The position numbers were made by a program, and so were the translations under genes. A stretch of 47,371 nt of DNA from Azoarcus sp. (lineage in GTDB: Bacteria; Pseudomonadota; Gammaproteobacteria; Burkholderiales; Rhodocyclaceae), in the NCBI GenBank assembly GCA_031277415.1, contig JAITMK010000102.1, forward strand, positions 1 to 47,371, read 5' to 3'. The notes beneath the pieces are model-generated. The model was given only the letters and a program-made list of their open reading frames with translations. It was not told the origin of the DNA and ran no database searches. This document shows positions 25,202-33,237 of the stretch, in pieces (the stretch's first letter is position 1; every line of letters begins with the position of its first letter).

Positions 25202-25651
25202 TCAGGCGCTTTGATTTTTATAGTGCAGCGTGCGTGTGAGCGCGCCGATGATGTAGCGCAATCCACGAGCATCGCAGAAGTCAACGCATTCTGCGTACCC
25301 GTTTTTCTTGGCGATGGCATCAGCGTATTTCAGCGTGTGCACCTTGCCCGTCACGCGGTGCAGTTCCGCCAGTAGCGCGTCGATCTTGGCGAGTTGATCC
25401 GCGCGGCGCGGTGCCGGGGTGACGCGCCGCCTCCCCTCAAAAATGTGCTTTCTTGGGCGCCCTCGGTTCAAGTGATTCAACACACGTCCGAGTTCGGTCG
25501 CGTTGCAGTCCGACAGACTGGCGTGGCCGGTGATCTGGCGCACCACATCATGACGCGCACTGTCATCGATGCCTTGCGCCTTGCAGGCTGCGTGGATCGC
25601 GCGCAGCATCTTCATCCACCCAGGCGGACGGGGGGCAGGATCGGTTTTCAT
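25202..25651 (-). CDS. gemA: GemA-like early protein (Mu gp16, DUF1018)
   Basis: The 149-residue product (KMLRAIHAACKAQGIDDSAR, HDVVRQITGHASLSDCNATE, LGRVLNHLNRG) matches the gp16/GemA family, in Mu an early protein reported to alter host gene expression and DNA supercoiling. It overlaps the gam stop by 4 bases and is followed by Mor after 5 bp, the same order as in Mu-like phages. Confidence 0.87.
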   Translation of the reverse strand: MKTDPAPRPPGWMKMLRAIHAACKAQGIDDSARHDVVRQITGHASLSDCNATELGRVLNHLNRGRPRKHIFEGRRRVTPAPRRADQLAKIDALLAELHRVTGKVHTLKYADAIAKKNGYAECVDFCDARGLRYIIGALTRTLHYKNQSA

Positions 25652-26154
25652 GCGACCTCCACCTCGAAGGGCGTGACGGCAAAGGTTTCTTGCCCAGTCA
25701 CGACAGTGATGCCCGGCACGCCCGCCACGGCGTTCGGATTGGACAGGATGGCTTCCTTGTTGACCTCTTCCTTCGTGCGGATGAACGCCTTTTTTCCCAG
25801 CGCCTTCAGCGCATCGATGACTTTGTCCACCTTCCTAACCGTTACTGACGGTGGGCTTTGACGCCAGGACACTTCACCCGTGATGAGGTTTGCCGTCTTT
25901 CCGCCCCCGGCGCAGATGGCGGCACGATGTGCCTCGCACCATATCTGGATGCCATTGGTGAGCGTGTCGATGCGCTGTTTGAGCGCGTCGATCATATCCT
26001 TGCTGGCGTCCGTGATGGCGGCGATCTGGTCGTTGATCCCCGCCTCGATCCGCACCAACTCGCGCTGCGCGTCACCCAGTTCTCTGATTGCGCCCATGAC
26101 TTCGTCTTTCGATTGGCAGACGTAGATCGCCGCCAGTTTCTTTTGCTTTGCCAT
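25648..26154 (-). CDS. gam: Gam-like host nuclease inhibitor
   Basis: The 168-residue protein belongs to the Mu Gam family, which binds double-strand DNA ends like Ku and protects them from exonucleases. Evidence is the coiled-coil IRELGDAQRELVRIEAGIND plus DMIDALKQRIDTLTNGIQIW, and ANLITGEVSWRQSPPSVTVR typical of Gam. AAGGGG precedes the ATG. It is in the early leftward cluster after transposition genes. Confidence 0.92.
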   Translation of the reverse strand: MAKQKKLAAIYVCQSKDEVMGAIRELGDAQRELVRIEAGINDQIAAITDASKDMIDALKQRIDTLTNGIQIWCEAHRAAICAGGGKTANLITGEVSWRQSPPSVTVRKVDKVIDALKALGKKAFIRTKEEVNKEAILSNPNAVAGVPGITVVTGQETFAVTPFEVEVA

Positions 26155-26155
26155 T

Positions 26156-26284
26156 TCAAACCCCTTTTTTGAAAATTTTTTGCAGAATTTTCTGGATTCG
26201 CGCCAGGTTTGCTTTCCGCTCTTCGGCGCTCAATTTCGGTGGCGGTAGTGACCGCACTGGAGCCGGTGGCGGCAGGGCACCCAT
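26156..26284 (-). CDS. small overlapping ORF, 42 aa, before gam
   Basis: From ATG 26284 a frame runs to a TGA one base before the gam ATG. The product is Pro-rich at the start (MGALPPPAPVRSLPPP) and then a basic amphipathic helix (KLSAEERKANLARIQKILQK). It overlaps the 106-aa gene over 55 bases. No clear ribosome-binding site, but the region between the two larger genes is otherwise empty and this frame looks protein-like. Confidence 0.4.
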   Translation of the reverse strand: MGALPPPAPVRSLPPPKLSAEERKANLARIQKILQKIFKKGV

Positions 26285-26550
26285 GCTTCAGGCGGGGCGA
26301 TGACCTGCTGGCCGCGCCGCTTGACCGATCCTGCGTCGATATCGATGATGAGTTGCTCCAGCAGCCGCGCCAGGCGATCCATCGACAGATCGCGCGATTG
26401 CGGGCGAAACAGCGACAGATACCGGCACACCGCCCCACCAAGATCACCGCCGATCCGAAACACATAGGTGAGCGCGGCCCGCGCCGCCTCATGGGCCACG
26501 AGCGTGTCCAGCGAGAGGGTCGTACCGCAGCACGGGCAGCGGGTTTTCAT
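26230..26550 (-). CDS. early phage protein with N-terminal zinc-ribbon-like CPCC, 106 aa
   Basis: The start at 26550 overlaps the preceding stop in ATGA and follows AGGAGG. The N-terminus MKTRCPCCGTTLSLDTLVAH has a CxxC pair, and a second metal pair could be in CRHRLQCGHYRH at the C-terminus. The middle (YLSLFRPQSRDLSMDRLARL) is helical and resembles proteins of unknown function in Mu-like early regions. Possible DNA-binding role, not established. Confidence 0.65.
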   Translation of the reverse strand: MKTRCPCCGTTLSLDTLVAHEAARAALTYVFRIGGDLGGAVCRYLSLFRPQSRDLSMDRLARLLEQLIIDIDAGSVKRRGQQVIAPPEAWVPCRHRLQCGHYRHRN

Positions 26551-27011
26551 GCGCATGCCTCCTTCGCTGGAGACGGCATTTCCCACTTGAGGGTGCAGTC
26601 ACAGAATGCAGCAACACCGCGCGCCGGAGTGTCTTTACACGCCGGAATCCAGTAATGCTTTCCCTTTGTGGCATCGAGTAACGGCGAAATCGAGCGGCCT
26701 GCATCGACCCTCAGCATCAGGAGGGGGCGCTGGTCATTATTGCGAATGACAACGCGCTCGACGCCAATGCCAAGCTCACGCAGCTTGCGCGCCGCGACAT
26801 TGGCTGCCGCAAGGTCTCGCGCGTATTCTCCAGCCAGTACCGTGTGGTGAGACTCTTTCCTTCTGACGTGCCGTATCACAGCCGGTGAGATGGATACTCG
26901 TTTTCGCGGCGCTGTTGGGCAGAAAATGATTTTGCTTGCTGACAGCAGGCCAAAGCCGCAGGCGGCGACAAAAAGCATGATGAAGAAAACAACCATCAAT
27001 ATCGTTGCCAT
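26547..27011 (-). CDS. early phage membrane-anchored protein, 154 aa
   Basis: The product has one N-terminal transmembrane segment (MATILMVVFFIMLFVAACGF) and a soluble basic domain (YARDLAAANVAARKLRELGI, GVERVVIRNNDQRPLLMLRV). I recognise no family. The start is supported by GGAGGGC six bases upstream, inside a junction sequence also present before the 94-aa gene. It lies in the early leftward operon. Confidence 0.62.
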   Translation of the reverse strand: MATILMVVFFIMLFVAACGFGLLSASKIIFCPTAPRKRVSISPAVIRHVRRKESHHTVLAGEYARDLAAANVAARKLRELGIGVERVVIRNNDQRPLLMLRVDAGRSISPLLDATKGKHYWIPACKDTPARGVAAFCDCTLKWEMPSPAKEACA

Positions 27012-27012
27012 G

Positions 27013-27297
27013 TCAGCGCCCTCCGTGTTTCGCAAAGCGCGGAATAAATTCCCCTTTGATCTTTCCTGTTCTGCGATTCAGGCAGTTCAGAATGCCGTAA
27101 AGGTCATGCTCAAAATTGAAATCGTTGGCGTAAAGCCAATCCTCCAAACGCAAGCGAACCGCGTTGAGATGGCAGCAGGTGATATCCATCTGAATATCGA
27201 GGCCTCCGCGCTGCATGCCCGACATCTTCACCGCGCGGTCTGTGATCTTTTTGATCAGCGCCGCATCCTTGGCGGACACGTTCCATTTGATGGCCAT
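27013..27297 (-). CDS. early phage protein of unknown function, 94 aa
   Basis: The product starts MAIKWNVSAKDAALIKKITD and ends in RFAKHGGR. It is a compact alpha/beta-looking protein without membrane segments (MQRGGLDIQMDITCCHLNAV). Similar short proteins occur after the transposition gene B in Mu-like phages, but no function is known to me. The ATG is one base after the B stop and follows GGAGGGC. Confidence 0.65.
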   Translation of the reverse strand: MAIKWNVSAKDAALIKKITDRAVKMSGMQRGGLDIQMDITCCHLNAVRLRLEDWLYANDFNFEHDLYGILNCLNRRTGKIKGEFIPRFAKHGGR

Positions 27298-27298
27298 G

Positions 27299-28579
27299 TC
27301 AGCGCCCTCCGCGTTGCGTGAAGCGATGCCGAACATCGGCGAATACTTCCTCGACCGCTTCGGCGGTGATGGACTTCGCCAGCCCTGCCGTGGCGTTCAA
27401 GATTTCCGCCAGCCAGGAATCGACGGCCAGCGGATACAGGTAGCTCGTGCCGTGCCGGTCGGCCAGGTTTTCGGCGAATTTAGCCAGCGCTGAAGGCTCG
27501 AAAGCTTTGGCCGCATCGCCGATGCGTAGCGCCACGTATTCGCCGAGCGCCTTGTCGAGCGGGCGCAGGTGCACCAGTTCGCACCGTTGCCAGACTTCCC
27601 GGACGGTCTGATCGTAGGGCGATAAGCGCACCGCAAGTTCGGGCTGGCCCAGCAGCACGATGGAGAGCATCGGGCGTTGCAGCCCTTTGACGTTCGGGTT
27701 CTTCAGTTCCAGGAACCGTTTCAAATGCCGCAGGGTCGGTTTCGGCAGGCTATGTGCCTCGTCGATGACGAGCAGGTGACGCCGGTCGCGGCCCTGTGCG
27801 AGCGAGGCCGAGAGCGCCGCCGCGACCTGGTTAAGTTGCGCTTCTGCCGTTCGGCGAATGCTCGCCGTCGGCGCGATCTCGCGCATGATGGCGTCGACAA
27901 TGTCCGCACCCTTGAGGGTCTTTCCAGCGCGATCGTCTTCTTCCATGCGCTGTGTGTGCGGCTCGATGACGATGACCTCGCCCTCGGCGGCCAGGTCGCC
28001 AACAAGCAAATCTTTCAACGTGGTTTTTCCGGAGCCGGATTCACCGACCACGGCCAGCAGGCCGCCGTAGCGTGCTTTGGCGAGCATGTGCTCGTAAGCC
28101 ACGCGCATCTCTCCGCCCAGGAACACCTGGTCGCGCTGCCACGGAGCGGCGAGCGCCGCGCCAAAAATCTTCCAGTAGTTGCGCGCCTCTGGCGTGAGGC
28201 TGCATTTTCGGATTAGCATAAGGTGCTCCTTTTCATCGAGTGAGTGCCCGTCTGTTTCTGTGGAAGTGGCGGGCGTTGTGACCGGGGCGGAGCCGTTGTC
28301 GCGGCTCTGCCCCATTGAAACCATGTCCCTCGCTATACCTATGACCCTCGCCTTGGGATTTCGGGCGTTGAGGCATATCTCCATACCGGTTTCGGCGATT
28401 TCGAGCCCCAAGGCCCTGTAAATGCGTACTCCCAGATCGGGCATGTTGGTGGGCATCAATCCCTGCAAAATCGCGCGGTTCATGGTTGACCGCGCGGCAC
28501 CTGTTGCCCTGCATAGACTGGCTTGAGTGATGCCTTTGTCTTCCATTGCGGAGCGGACGGCGACGTGATCGAATTTCAT
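27299..28579 (-). CDS. MuB-like DNA transposition ATPase
   Basis: The start at 28579 overlaps the transposase stop in ATGA, with GAGGGA upstream in the transposase coding end. The 426-residue product has an N-terminal helix-turn-helix (ITQASLCRATGAARSTMNRA, residues 17-36), a Walker A motif GESGSGKT (179-186) and Walker B HLLVIDEAH (D273, E274). AAA+ proteins of this type select target DNA and activate the transposase in Mu. The order A then B is the Mu order. Confidence 0.93.
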   Translation of the reverse strand: MKFDHVAVRSAMEDKGITQASLCRATGAARSTMNRAILQGLMPTNMPDLGVRIYRALGLEIAETGMEICLNARNPKARVIGIARDMVSMGQSRDNGSAPVTTPATSTETDGHSLDEKEHLMLIRKCSLTPEARNYWKIFGAALAAPWQRDQVFLGGEMRVAYEHMLAKARYGGLLAVVGESGSGKTTLKDLLVGDLAAEGEVIVIEPHTQRMEEDDRAGKTLKGADIVDAIMREIAPTASIRRTAEAQLNQVAAALSASLAQGRDRRHLLVIDEAHSLPKPTLRHLKRFLELKNPNVKGLQRPMLSIVLLGQPELAVRLSPYDQTVREVWQRCELVHLRPLDKALGEYVALRIGDAAKAFEPSALAKFAENLADRHGTSYLYPLAVDSWLAEILNATAGLAKSITAEAVEEVFADVRHRFTQRGGR

Positions 28580-30330
28580 GTTGATCCCTCTTCTGTTTGT
28601 TGCGTGCCATTGGATTGCCACTGCCCGATCAGCCGATCCAGCGCCGCCTCATCGATCCCGTCCCGGTAGCGCCGGGTGATCCATTCGTACATTTCCGGCT
28701 GCCACTGCTCGCCCAGGACTTCGCGGGCGCGCATCGCGGCGCGTGTGGCGGTGAGGGTACGGGGGGCGATGGTTGGCGTGATATCCGGCATCGGAGTGGT
28801 AGCGCGCGGAAGCGGTGGCTCATAGGGATGCTCTTCTGCTCTTTTGAACGGGTTGAGCTGGTCACCAAACGGCTGGTGTCCGCGTCTAGCAGCAAACCTG
28901 CGAGCTTCTTCGGCTGAGTCCGAACCGGTTCCGAGTTTTAGCAACTCGGTTTTGTTGCGGTCGGTGATGGTTTGCGGTGGCTGTTTGTATTCTTGCCCTA
29001 TGATTGCGGCATCCACTCGGAAACCAAAATCGTTCACGGCGATCTCTGTGAGCGGTATGTGCACTTCGCGGCCTGCGCCATCCTCACGGATCGCCACTGC
29101 ACCCGTCGCTGAAAACGGCGACAGGCACACGGGAAGACGCTCACCAACGTATGTTTCCGGGACGTTGCGAACGTCCCACCGCTTGCCATCGAATCGAACA
29201 GATAGATCACCCTGCACAACAGGGGTGGCATCCTTTTCGGTGATGAGGTACAACAACCGCTCGTATGGCGCGGTTTCGATCAACTGCGATGGCATGATCC
29301 GCCCCCATGCGTCGAAGCGCGACATGCCATGACGGCTGTGCGTGCGCTCGCCATTCAGATTGAGTTGTACTTTTTCGGCGAGTTCGTTGAGTTCTTTGAA
29401 ATCTCGAATTCGGTTCTGGACGTGAGCGAGGCCCGCCTCGAACGCCTTCTCGATGTGGTTTTGTGCGCGCTCGACTTGACCTTTTGCGCGCGCGTTTTTG
29501 GCTTTATTGACCAACAGGGTAATACCCATGCGGCGGCAGAATTTCTTGACCGTGCCGGATGCTGTCGCGCCGGGGTCAACCATCAATATCATGGGACGCC
29601 CGTGAAATGGGTCTCCGGGTTTACGGGCCATCATCCAACACAGGAATTCACATGTATGCCGTCCAGATTCCGAATGTGGATAGAAACGCCACCGAAAAAC
29701 CCCCGAACAGTGATCCGTTCCGACGTAGCGGATGACCCTGAAAAGCTCAATCGCACGTGCGTTTTCGGGCTTGTTTTTGTAGACATCGGTGTCGTCGATT
29801 TCCACAAGATGGCACCCGCCGCCTGGCAGGTAAAACAACACGCATACAGAGGCGTCAACCTGCCAGACGTGATTCGGATGAATACTAGCCAGCGCCTGGT
29901 GCGGCGCAGGGCGCGCGAGCGCGTCGGCGTCCAGCATGTAGGCTTTCATTGCACGCCGGATTGTCGAAATGGATAGCGTGGTGATTTCGCCGGTGTCTGG
30001 ATCAACGCGCTCGGCGCTTGGAATCATGTTGTTGTCACGAAGCCAACGGACGGCTTCGGTCATGTCGACGCGGCGTTTGCCCGCCGCCGAGATGCCATGC
30101 TGGATGGCCAGCGCAATCCTCTGTGCATCCTCGCGCGAGAGCGACAGGGTGCCCGCATCTGAGCGACGGCGGCGCTCACCCCTTCCAACCATGCCGGTGA
30201 GCCACCGGTGGATGGTTTGATTGCATACGCCGTGTCGTTGCGCGGCCTGCGCAATCAGCACGCCTCGTTGCCCGTGTGTTGCGCTTGAGAGCATGTCGTC
30301 AAGCCGGAGAAGATCGGCATCCAGTGGCAT
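28576..30330 (-). CDS. MuA-type DDE transposase
   Basis: The 584-residue product is the phage integrase/replicative transposase. The N-terminal helix-turn-helix region (IAQAAQRHGVCNQTIHRWLT) resembles end-binding domains. The rve-type catalytic core has D159 in HVWQVDASV, D252 in ILMVDPGA and E287 in GQVERAQNHIEKAFE. A C-terminal Mu-type beta-barrel (RFDGKRWDVRNVPETYVGER) follows. It is expected to act on the paired 23-bp-spaced sites at 7550 and 43548. It lies in the middle of the element, not near an end. Confidence 0.95.
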   Translation of the reverse strand: MPLDADLLRLDDMLSSATHGQRGVLIAQAAQRHGVCNQTIHRWLTGMVGRGERRRRSDAGTLSLSREDAQRIALAIQHGISAAGKRRVDMTEAVRWLRDNNMIPSAERVDPDTGEITTLSISTIRRAMKAYMLDADALARPAPHQALASIHPNHVWQVDASVCVLFYLPGGGCHLVEIDDTDVYKNKPENARAIELFRVIRYVGTDHCSGVFRWRFYPHSESGRHTCEFLCWMMARKPGDPFHGRPMILMVDPGATASGTVKKFCRRMGITLLVNKAKNARAKGQVERAQNHIEKAFEAGLAHVQNRIRDFKELNELAEKVQLNLNGERTHSRHGMSRFDAWGRIMPSQLIETAPYERLLYLITEKDATPVVQGDLSVRFDGKRWDVRNVPETYVGERLPVCLSPFSATGAVAIREDGAGREVHIPLTEIAVNDFGFRVDAAIIGQEYKQPPQTITDRNKTELLKLGTGSDSAEEARRFAARRGHQPFGDQLNPFKRAEEHPYEPPLPRATTPMPDITPTIAPRTLTATRAAMRAREVLGEQWQPEMYEWITRRYRDGIDEAALDRLIGQWQSNGTQQTEEGST

Positions 30331-30337
30331 GATGGCC

Positions 30338-31645
30338 TCACTCGCCTACGTATTTGGCGTTTTCGTCGATCAGAATCTCGTCGGTGTTTTGGGCCAGGTT
30401 GAGTGGCGTCTCGGATGAGATGGCGTATTGCCTTAAGTCTCCGAGCAGGGTTTGCCATGCGGCCATCTTTGCAGCGTCATACGCAGGGCCATTTGGCATC
30501 GCCCTGCCGAGATCGGTGATGGCGACAAGAACAAGTAAAAGCTCACCGCGTGCGATGCTGACTTGCTTGTTCAGTTTGGCTTGTAATGCCTCGAAGGACG
30601 GTTTATCGGGGCCAAGGTCTACGTTTTCTGGTTCGTTCACCTCGATTTCTGCGAGTTGCTCTTGCAGATTGAGGATCGTCTGCTGGTTACTCTTAGCAAC
30701 CTTGTCCTTTGCGTCGATCTTGCTGCGCAACTCGCGCACCGCCTTGCGCAGTTCGCGCACGCCCATGCAGGCCACGTCGTCGAGCTTCAGTTCGCCGGTC
30801 TGGCCAGTTTCGGCCAGTTCGTCGATTTGCTCGTCGTCAAGAACGAGCAATTCGAAGAGTTTGGTTTGGCTGTCGATTTTTGGAAGTAAATGGTGCGTCG
30901 ACGCACCATTTGAAAATTTCGCGGCAGCCAGCATGAATCGTTTTGCAAGCGTTCTGTCGATACCAAGTTCATCTGTTCTGGAAACGAAATTTCCATGACC
31001 GCAAACTTCTTTCAACACAAGCAAACCGCGTCCTATATTCAATACAGATTCGAGGCTGCGGTTCATGTTGGCGCGGATATCACGGCAGATCAGATCAGGA
31101 TGCGTGCTATCAGCGGGCAGGTCATAGCCGATCCGGACGGCAACCGCGCGTGCCGCGCCATCCATCTGAGCGGCTTTAGTGATGAGCGCGTTTGTTTCTT
31201 CCTCGTCGATTTGCGGCTTGTCGATGAGTTCCTGTTCGATGGGCTTGCGTCCGAGCTTGGCGGGTACCTGTGATGGTGCTTCCCAGGCTGTGTGATCGAA
31301 ATTATCTATCCAGTCACGCAGTGACCCCAGAGTTCTTTGTTTTATTTCTTTTTCTTCTGCCTTTTCGTAGATTTCTTCCAGGATATTTTTTACGCCTTTG
31401 ATGGCTGAATATCGATCACCTGATGGGCTCGTCTGAGAACTGGCCCAAAAGATCGGCCCTCTGCTACTACCGTCCTCAATCTCGTAGTCGACTCCGTAGG
31501 CAACTCGCCCGTCACACAGGGAAAGCAATTTGGCAATGATTTTTACTTTCACATCCTCAAAAGAGGCGACCTCATCCGGCAGGCACAAATAAGCGCCGTG
31601 AGGATTGGCCGAAACACCGAGTTTTGCTGTGACTGGATATTCCAT
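30338..31645 (-). CDS. large early phage protein with DUF3102-like middle and coiled coil, 435 aa
   Basis: The N-terminal 100 residues are unassigned (MEYPVTAKLGVSANPHGAYL). A segment at about 195-250 (NMNRSLESVLNIGRGLLVLK, EVCGHGNFVSRTDELGIDRT) resembles DUF3102-type proteins, which are found on phages and plasmids with a ParB-like look. A charged coiled coil follows (VRELRSKIDAKDKVAKSNQQ). It lies immediately before the transposase, 7 bp away, and may take part in DNA transactions. No catalytic motif was seen. Function unknown. Confidence 0.65.
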   Translation of the reverse strand: MEYPVTAKLGVSANPHGAYLCLPDEVASFEDVKVKIIAKLLSLCDGRVAYGVDYEIEDGSSRGPIFWASSQTSPSGDRYSAIKGVKNILEEIYEKAEEKEIKQRTLGSLRDWIDNFDHTAWEAPSQVPAKLGRKPIEQELIDKPQIDEEETNALITKAAQMDGAARAVAVRIGYDLPADSTHPDLICRDIRANMNRSLESVLNIGRGLLVLKEVCGHGNFVSRTDELGIDRTLAKRFMLAAAKFSNGASTHHLLPKIDSQTKLFELLVLDDEQIDELAETGQTGELKLDDVACMGVRELRKAVRELRSKIDAKDKVAKSNQQTILNLQEQLAEIEVNEPENVDLGPDKPSFEALQAKLNKQVSIARGELLLVLVAITDLGRAMPNGPAYDAAKMAAWQTLLGDLRQYAISSETPLNLAQNTDEILIDENAKYVGE

Positions 31646-31659
31646 GTTGTTACTCCTGA

Positions 31660-31971
31660 TTAGATGGGTTTGCGGGTGTAATTTCGACGGACTTCGTCAA
31701 CCTGTTCTTCTGCACGGGCCAGTCCGGACTGGAAGTTGAAAAGCAACTGGATCGGCTTGGCCGACAGCCGCCATCTGTTGTCGGGCAGCTTTTGCGCCCA
31801 GCCTGCGGCGGAGAGGGTTTCGAGATCGCGTAGCGCGGTGCTGTCGATCACGCCTACTGCCTTGGCGACATCGCGCAGCCGCATGCCGAATACCTCGGAT
31901 CCGGATAGAGCCTCGATGAGGGTGAGCATGCGGAGTTGGCAGGCATTTGGGCTGTCTTTGGCCTTACGCAT
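31660..31971 (-). CDS. winged helix-turn-helix (IclR-like N-domain) early phage protein, 103 aa
   Basis: The region LRDVAKAVGVIDSTALRDLE and TLSAAGWAQKLPDNRWRLSA shows a winged helix of the IclR/MarR type; the C-terminal 30 residues are a charged helix. No sensor domain is present. It overlaps the preceding gene by 8 bases and is probably a regulator of the early operon or a DNA-binding accessory of transposition. Confidence 0.65.
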   Translation of the reverse strand: MRKAKDSPNACQLRMLTLIEALSGSEVFGMRLRDVAKAVGVIDSTALRDLETLSAAGWAQKLPDNRWRLSAKPIQLLFNFQSGLARAEEQVDEVRRNYTRKPI

Positions 31972-32410
31972 AGATGCCTCGCGTGTCGTATTTCATTTTC
32001 AGAAGGCTGGCTTTGTATTGATTGACTATGGGAAGCATTGCCGCGCAGCGAGCTTCTACACATTCAACATGTTCTTCATCCGTGCAGCGATAGAGATAGA
32101 CAGGTGTTTTCTTGTAGTCATCCATACCATCGCCGAGACATGTCATCTTTCCCACATAGGTAAGGATGTCTCCGGCCCGGAGTTCTTTTGGCCATCCGGT
32201 GATTCGCTTTTTCGTTCCAATTTTGTGCGGTTTTATGCCAGCGGCGGGCATCCGGTTAAGCAAAATCTGCTCAATCAAAGCCATCACAGGCGCGGTTTCA
32301 TCAGCTTCGATTCTGATGTCACCGTAATCCGTTTGGATAACGAACCCGCCTACCATGTTCGGCACTTGTTTTGAGAGTGCGTAGGTGATGTCGAAACTCT
32401 TGCCGCTCAT
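31964..32410 (-). CDS. early phage protein of unknown function, 148 aa
   Basis: The start overlaps the stop of the Ner-like gene in ATGA. The product (MSGKSFDITYALSKQVPNMV) has no membrane segment and no recognised motif. A central block (KRITGWPKELRAGDILTYVG) looks like a folded beta domain. A role in lysogeny/early control is suggested only by its place. Confidence 0.55.
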   Translation of the reverse strand: MSGKSFDITYALSKQVPNMVGGFVIQTDYGDIRIEADETAPVMALIEQILLNRMPAAGIKPHKIGTKKRITGWPKELRAGDILTYVGKMTCLGDGMDDYKKTPVYLYRCTDEEHVECVEARCAAMLPIVNQYKASLLKMKYDTRGIYA

Positions 32411-32604
32411 GGCTGTTGCCCTTGGCTATGATTCGGCTTCAGTCCGAGCGCAACAGCAACTTCATGCCCTTTGCCGTACCGCGCTTTGCAATGGCCGTTC
32501 ACGACGAGGTAGACGATGTTTTTGTCGAACCCTTTTTCCCTCGCCCACTGCGCAAAAGTCAGTCCCTCTCGGAGGAACTTCTCCTTTAGCTGCGTTCTGG
32601 TCAT
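32407..32604 (-). CDS. Ner/Cro-like small DNA-binding regulator, first gene of leftward early operon
   Basis: The ATG at 32604 follows GGAGAAC, which decides against an upstream TTG. The 65-residue product has a helix-turn-helix (LTFAQWAREKGFDKNIVYLV) and a basic tail segment (NGHCKARYGKGHEVAVALGL), as in small regulators of Mu-like phages such as BcepMu gp16. By analogy to Ner/Cro it may lower early transcription and block repressor synthesis. It sits right after the early promoter. Confidence 0.75.
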   Translation of the reverse strand: MTRTQLKEKFLREGLTFAQWAREKGFDKNIVYLVVNGHCKARYGKGHEVAVALGLKPNHSQGQQP

Positions 32605-32627
32605 AATGTTCTCCAATGAAACATAAT

Positions 32628-32642
32628 GATACTTGAAGTATC
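32628..32642. promoter_or_regulatory. operator palindrome O2 near the early transcription start
   Basis: GATACTT-G-AAGTATC is a perfect 7+1+7 palindrome just past the predicted early start point. Its sequence differs from O1, so it could be the site of the second regulator (Ner-like protein). It also contains a possible -35 (TTGAAG, 32633) for rightward repressor transcription. Confidence 0.6.
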
Positions 32643-32651
32643 GTTTATCGA

Positions 32652-32680
32652 ACTGTAGGTAACGGAACGTTACCTGTCAA
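32652..32680 (-). promoter_or_regulatory. leftward early promoter
   Basis: On the minus strand TTGACA (32680-32675) and TACAGT (32657-32652) are separated by exactly 17 bases. The start point would fall near 32645, about 40 bases before the Ner-like ATG. The spacer is occupied by a perfect palindrome (32657-32675), so repressor binding there would block polymerase. Confidence 0.7.
32657..32675. promoter_or_regulatory. operator palindrome O1 in the early promoter spacer
   Basis: AGGTAACG-GAA-CGTTACCT is a perfect 8+3+8 inverted repeat between the -35 and -10 of the leftward promoter and 14 bp before the CI-like start. It is the best candidate for repressor binding. Assignment is from position and symmetry. 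Confidence 0.7.
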
Positions 32681-32688
32681 GGTGTGCT

Positions 32689-33225
32689 ATGAATTTTTTT
32701 GAAGAAGCCGCGCTACGACTTAAACAGGAGCTTGGCGTTGTGCAGGACAAACAAGTTGCACATGCGCTGGGACTCAGCGAGGCTGCGTGGAAAATGCGAA
32801 AGCAGCGTGGCAACTTCCCAGAAAAAGAGCTTTATTCCTTGGCAGTGAAGAGTCCCGAGCTATGCTTGGACATCGACTATGTCCTTACAGGAATGACAAG
32901 AGAGGCACATGCGCGGCTGGATGCAAATCAGGCCGCAGGAGAGCGTGCAGTGGCACGCGGAGCCAGATTCAGCGAAGGGTTCGGCGGGTACCAAAACGAA
33001 GACATGTACCTGTTCCAACGGGCTATGGAACATGACTGCACTGAATTCCGAAAAGTCATGCATGCGTGGCCAACCCTAACCACAGAAGGAAGAAAGTTCG
33101 CAGCGTCGATGCTGTACGAGTTACTTCGCGCAAGAGGGACTATGCCAGGATTGGTGGAAAGCGAGGCAGATCAGGCAGAAAAATCAACTGTCCACGCGGG
33201 TATTACGGGGCGTAGTGAAGCGTAA
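32689..33225 (+). CDS. CI-like prophage repressor
   Basis: The 178-residue product is divergent from the early operon and starts 14 bp after operator O1. Its N-terminal half resembles the phage CI repressor helix-turn-helix family (LKQELGVVQDKQVAHALGLS, EAAWKMRKQRGNFPEKELYS, with YVLTGMTREAHAR after the domain). There is no S24 peptidase domain with Ser-Lys, so RecA-dependent self-cleavage is not expected. It would keep the transposition operon silent. AAGG lies 8 bases before the ATG. Confidence 0.82.
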   Translation: MNFFEEAALRLKQELGVVQDKQVAHALGLSEAAWKMRKQRGNFPEKELYSLAVKSPELCLDIDYVLTGMTREAHARLDANQAAGERAVARGARFSEGFGGYQNEDMYLFQRAMEHDCTEFRKVMHAWPTLTTEGRKFAASMLYELLRARGTMPGLVESEADQAEKSTVHAGITGRSEA

Positions 33226-33237
33226 AAAAGGAAAACC

